Positions 61,170-64,000 of a stretch of DNA of 64,000 bases are shown here, in pieces. Source of the stretch: an uncultured Bacillota bacterium (lineage in GTDB: Bacteria; Bacillota; Clostridia; Lachnospirales; Lachnospiraceae); the NCBI GenBank assembly GCA_905200905.1, contig CAJKMA010000006.1, positions 1-64,000 of the forward strand, given 5' to 3'. Position 1 is the first letter of the stretch, and each line of letters opens with the position of its first letter. The position numbers were made by a program, and so were the translations under genes. Under the pieces are notes generated by a model. That model saw nothing but the letters and a program-made list of their open reading frames with translations. It did not search any database and was not told the DNA's origin.

Positions 61170-61370
61170 ATGAAAGAAAAAAATATGAATTCTAAGGACC
61201 CATATCGGGTAGACGCAACTTCTATTCACGATTTGGAAGGATGTGCCACCACAGAAGTCACAGGATTGATTCCCACACCACCTGAAACCCATGCACAATC
61301 AGACTCTTACAAAGAAATCTTTCCCTATTCACCAGACTGCTACGTAGAAAAACAGAGCGCCCACAAATAA
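61170..61370 (+). CDS. Conserved small hypothetical protein, 66 residues
   Basis: No known domain. The soluble product starts MKEKNMNSKDPYRVDATSIH and contains DLEGCATTEVTGLIPTPPET, a Pro-rich centre, then SYKEIFPYSPDCYVEKQS; two Cys. AGGAGG lies 7 nt before the ATG and a TATAAT (61145-61150) with a weak TTCCAG -35 lies just upstream, so it is very probably expressed. Its conservation cannot be tested here. Confidence 0.7.
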   Translation: MKEKNMNSKDPYRVDATSIHDLEGCATTEVTGLIPTPPETHAQSDSYKEIFPYSPDCYVEKQSAHK

Positions 61371-61393
61371 GTGCGGCGCCCTGCCCTATTGGA

Positions 61394-62806
61394 TTACTGT
61401 CTGATATCCTCTTCTGAATCTTCATCCAAACTCTCTCCATTTTTTAGCTCACCTACTGCATCTGCAGCCTTTTCTAAAGCCCGTAGTGTAAATCCTGTAT
61501 CTTCCTCGTCTCCGCTTTCATCATCTGGAGTACTCAAACCATCCTGGTCATTCTCATCTCCTTCCAAATCTGAAGCATCCTGCTGATTACTTCCATGCTC
61601 TTTTGCCAGTTCCTCTGTATAATCAGACAACTTATAAATTCCAGCCTCTGAAAAATCAGAATTGTAATGCATAACCAGAGGCACCAGCGAATATTCCTCA
61701 ATACTGATTTTTCCACTGTCTGCATTCTTCTTAATCGTAAAATCTGCCATACCACCTAAAAGATTTTTCAACTCTGTCTGTCCACTGACAAAATTTCCAA
61801 GAGAATAATATACCAATGTCTCTCCCCTATCCTCCCGCTCTATAAGTTCATAACCTTTCAAAACGTGAGGATGTGAGCAAAGAATCACATCTACTCCCTG
61901 TTCTGCCAGATAATCTACCTTGTCCTTTAGCTTTTCATCTGGTTCTGTAGAATCTGCTTTTCCTCCATGAAGATAAACAATCGTCAAGTCTGCTTCTTTC
62001 TTAGCTGCCTTTAAATCTTCCTCTACTGTTTTTTCTGAATAAAGGTCGATCATATATGCTTCATCTTTCTCAATTTTATGATTTTCACTTAACATAGTAC
62101 TATAATTCAACAGCGCAATTTTAAAATTTTTCACTTCCAAAAGTTCATAATTTTTCTCATTCTCATCACTGTGAATTCCCAGTCGGGTCACCTCTGGATA
62201 ATTTTTCTTCCAGAAAGATACGGAGTTAATAACCCCATCTGCCTCTTGGTCAAAGGTATGCTCTGTAGCATGGGTTACAATATCAAAACCTGCTCCTGCC
62301 AGCGCATCTCCTACTTCTGTTGGTGTGGCAAAGTCTGGATAGCCTGCTGCCTCACTATGACTTTTCACAAAAGGAGTTTCTTGATTTACGGAAGCTAAAT
62401 CTGCTCCTTCAATATCTTCCTTTATATTTTCATACAAAAAGTCAAACTTCCAATCCTGGGATTTCCCTGCCTTAATAATAGCATCATGAATCATATTATC
62501 TCCAACAGCTACCATGTGAAGCGTATTGTTTTCTTCCTCTAATCGGGCTGCTTCTTCTTCTTGTTGCTTCTTCTCCTTAGCCTCCTGAGCTTTCTTTTCT
62601 TCCAGTTTTCCTTTTATTACCACGATTCCTGCGATAATTCCAATGAGAAGAAGCACCAGAGCTATACCGGCTAATATCATTCTTCTCCTCATAATCTGTC
62701 GGCGGCGTTTGCGCTGTCTTGCAATCCTTCTACGCCTCTCTATTTCTCGCATTCTTGCTTCTTCCTCTTCTCTTTGCCTTTGCCTGCTTCTGCGGTGATC
62801 ACTCAT
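61394..62806 (-). CDS. CapA family (PGA_cap) membrane-anchored protein
   Basis: 470 residues. A very basic, Arg-rich cytoplasmic start (about 1-42) precedes one membrane helix (about 43-64) and a Lys/Glu-rich coiled-coil stalk (65-95). The extracellular CapA-type metallophosphatase-like domain (about 97-400) is recognised by LHMVAVGDNMIHDAI, SVNQETPF, VTHATEHTFD, VYLHGG and ILCSHPHVLKG. The tail (about 415-470) is acidic and disordered. CapA homologues act in polyglutamate synthesis or surface polymer handling; no other cap genes are nearby. The start at 62806 is supported by AAAGGA. Confidence 0.87.
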   Translation of the reverse strand: MSDHRRSRQRQREEEEARMREIERRRRIARQRKRRRQIMRRRMILAGIALVLLLIGIIAGIVVIKGKLEEKKAQEAKEKKQQEEEAARLEEENNTLHMVAVGDNMIHDAIIKAGKSQDWKFDFLYENIKEDIEGADLASVNQETPFVKSHSEAAGYPDFATPTEVGDALAGAGFDIVTHATEHTFDQEADGVINSVSFWKKNYPEVTRLGIHSDENEKNYELLEVKNFKIALLNYSTMLSENHKIEKDEAYMIDLYSEKTVEEDLKAAKKEADLTIVYLHGGKADSTEPDEKLKDKVDYLAEQGVDVILCSHPHVLKGYELIEREDRGETLVYYSLGNFVSGQTELKNLLGGMADFTIKKNADSGKISIEEYSLVPLVMHYNSDFSEAGIYKLSDYTEELAKEHGSNQQDASDLEGDENDQDGLSTPDDESGDEEDTGFTLRALEKAADAVGELKNGESLDEDSEEDIRQ

Positions 62807-62968
62807 AATCCAAATCCTTTCTTGTATATATCTACGAAAATGTACGTATTTGCTCTTATTTTTTCTATTTGCAATTCTCAAGAAATCATTGTATGATAAC
62901 TTCCGTGCAAAATATGAACAATTTATTTCTCATTTATTAACTATCATAATAATATGAAAGTGAAGATT

Positions 62969-64000
62969 ATGTCAACGAAATCAAGAAATTATTTTTTAGA
63001 TAATTACAAGGCTCTGCTCATTATTCTGGTAGTCATAGGACATTTTATCGAACCTTGTTATAGTAACACTCCATTTCTCATGATACTGAAATGGATTATT
63101 TTTTCTTTTCATATGCCTGCTTTTATTTTTATCTCAGGGTATTTTTCTAAAAAAACCATGACTTTTGAAAAACTCATTCAAAAGCTGGTCATTCCTTATT
63201 TGGTGTATGAAATGCTTTATTATCTCTTGTATGTATTTGTGATTCACAAGGATACTGGACTGTATCTCAACCGCCCAAAGTTTTCCTTGTGGTATCTTAT
63301 GGCCTTATTTTTCTGGCGTATTGCCACACCATACATTAAGAAAATCCCTGGAAGCATCTTTGTTTCTATAACAGCAGGTCTACTCATTGGATTTTCACAG
63401 CTTGGAAATTTTTTCAGTATTCCAAGAACCTTATTTTTCTATCCATTTTTCCTTGCTGGTTACTATTTCCAGGAATCCTGGTTTGAAACAGTAAGAAAAA
63501 AATGGAAATTTTTAGCTAGTTCCCTTGCCTGTGTACTCCTGCTGTTTTTTGGAGGTGTTTTTGCAGGTAGCATCCAGTTGACTCCATGGATTTTCTATGG
63601 ACGTTACTCCTACGAAGACATGGGTATGACCCCAGGTATAGGAATGCTTGTACGTCTTGGATGCTATGGAATTTCTTTTCTACTTGTTTTTACATTGTGT
63701 GCCGTTATCCCAAAAAAGAAACATTTCTTCTCTGTTTTAGGTTTACGCACCATGCCTATTTATCTGTTTCATGGCTTAATCTATAGCGTGTTAAAAGCAA
63801 CGCCCCTACTAAAACAGATAAATACACCACTGGAAACATTGGCGCTTCTTTTGTTCTGCGTACTGCTTTCCTTTGCCCTTGCCTCAGAGCTTCCAAACCG
63901 CTTTGTGACATGGATTTCCTCTATTCCTGTATCTTTGCCAAAACCACCAAAAAATCTGGGACTTCCCCCTGTTTTTACCTTTGGAAAAAGAAATCAGGCC
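62969..64000 (+). CDS. Acyltransferase family 3 membrane protein (cut by window edge)
   Basis: Open for 344 codons to the last base, no stop. It begins MSTKSRNYFLDNYKALLIIL followed by VVIGHFIEP, with the conserved His of the acyltransferase_3 family, and has about ten hydrophobic helices, typical of fucose 4-O-acetylase-like (COG3594) O-acetyltransferases of surface glycans. The start at 62969 has GTGAAG upstream; an ATG at 62954 is the alternative. It runs divergently from the CapA-like gene, with 162 bp between. Confidence 0.85.
   Translation, partial: MSTKSRNYFLDNYKALLIILVVIGHFIEPCYSNTPFLMILKWIIFSFHMPAFIFISGYFSKKTMTFEKLIQKLVIPYLVYEMLYYLLYVFVIHKDTGLYLNRPKFSLWYLMALFFWRIATPYIKKIPGSIFVSITAGLLIGFSQLGNFFSIPRTLFFYPFFLAGYYFQESWFETVRKKWKFLASSLACVLLLFFGGVFAGSIQLTPWIFYGRYSYEDMGMTPGIGMLVRLGCYGISFLLVFTLCAVIPKKKHFFSVLGLRTMPIYLFHGLIYSVLKATPLLKQINTPLETLALLLFCVLLSFALASELPNRFVTWISSIPVSLPKPPKNLGLPPVFTFGKRNQA

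Noticed and set aside
1..64000. CRISPR array, prophage, insertion sequence, tRNA or rRNA genes
   Set aside because: No regularly spaced direct repeats, no transposase, integrase or phage structural frames, and no cloverleaf or rRNA-like stretch were noticed on either strand.

Overview
The window looks like a chromosomal stretch from a low-GC anaerobic Firmicute of the family Lachnospiraceae; a Blautia-like genus is my best guess from gene content and not something I could test. The reasons are strong AGGAGG ribosome sites and TTGACA/TATAAT promoters, formate-tetrahydrofolate ligase under a ZTP riboswitch, fermentative AdhE with Rex-like operators, SecA with a SEC-C zinc tail, long-form HPF, DUF975/DUF2752/DUF4190 membrane proteins, and a Tad pilus locus with a short Flp1-like pilin, DUF5702 and DUF6382-FHA proteins. 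I saw no rRNA, tRNA, CRISPR array, prophage or transposase gene.

Layout. 1-5.6 kb: start of fhs behind its riboswitch, a fructokinase, and an operon nudix - AI-2E-type permease - KtrB - KtrA (potassium uptake). 5.6-11.7 kb: pepP and tex, then small membrane proteins, with a palindromic divergent operator at 10.84 kb. 11.7-23 kb, mostly minus strand: apgM/proposed homoserine kinase - hom - ACT protein (threonine branch), prfB - an 80-residue gene - secA, hpf, a small lipoprotein, then cobO - dapA - dapB (lysine/cell wall and cobalamin adenosylation) and an SSB-like protein. 23.3-28.4 kb: typA, a type I toxin-antitoxin pair of a 32-residue membrane peptide and a convergent antisense RNA, and adhE with three Rex-like sites. 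28.4-29.6 kb: an inverted-repeat element and a cassette of an XRE regulator with membrane helices (apparently frameshifted) plus two micro-proteins.

30.1-41.9 kb: mntP, then a plant-oligosaccharide locus. It holds a GH43 enzyme on the plus strand and, on the minus strand, a binding protein, two ABC permeases, a YesM/YesN-type two-component system, a GH3 glycosidase and a DUF4340 lipoprotein. Neither glycosidase has a signal peptide, so short oligosaccharides are probably imported and hydrolysed inside the cell. No ATPase for the transporter is present; such systems usually share MsmK-like ATPases encoded elsewhere.

42-50 kb: a MATE transporter, a beta-CASP metallo-hydrolase, a secreted hypothetical protein, a DUF4367 membrane protein and an ECF-like sigma factor (a likely regulator pair) with murG in opposite orientation between them, a HIT protein and an orphan soluble histidine kinase. 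49.7-59.7 kb: a tightly coupled Tad pilus operon (prepilin peptidase, TadZ, TadA, TadB, TadC, Flp pilin, pseudopilins, second prepilin peptidase, FHA protein), with a rhomboid protease at its end. 59.8-64 kb: an SGNH hydrolase, YbaK, a 66-residue protein, a CapA-like membrane protein, and a truncated acyltransferase at the window edge.

The points most worth a second look are the type I toxin-antitoxin locus, the frameshifted XRE/micro-protein cassette, the TadE-like pseudopilin carrying two Cys/His repeats, the triple Rex-like control of adhE, and the 109-bp inverted-repeat element after adhE.
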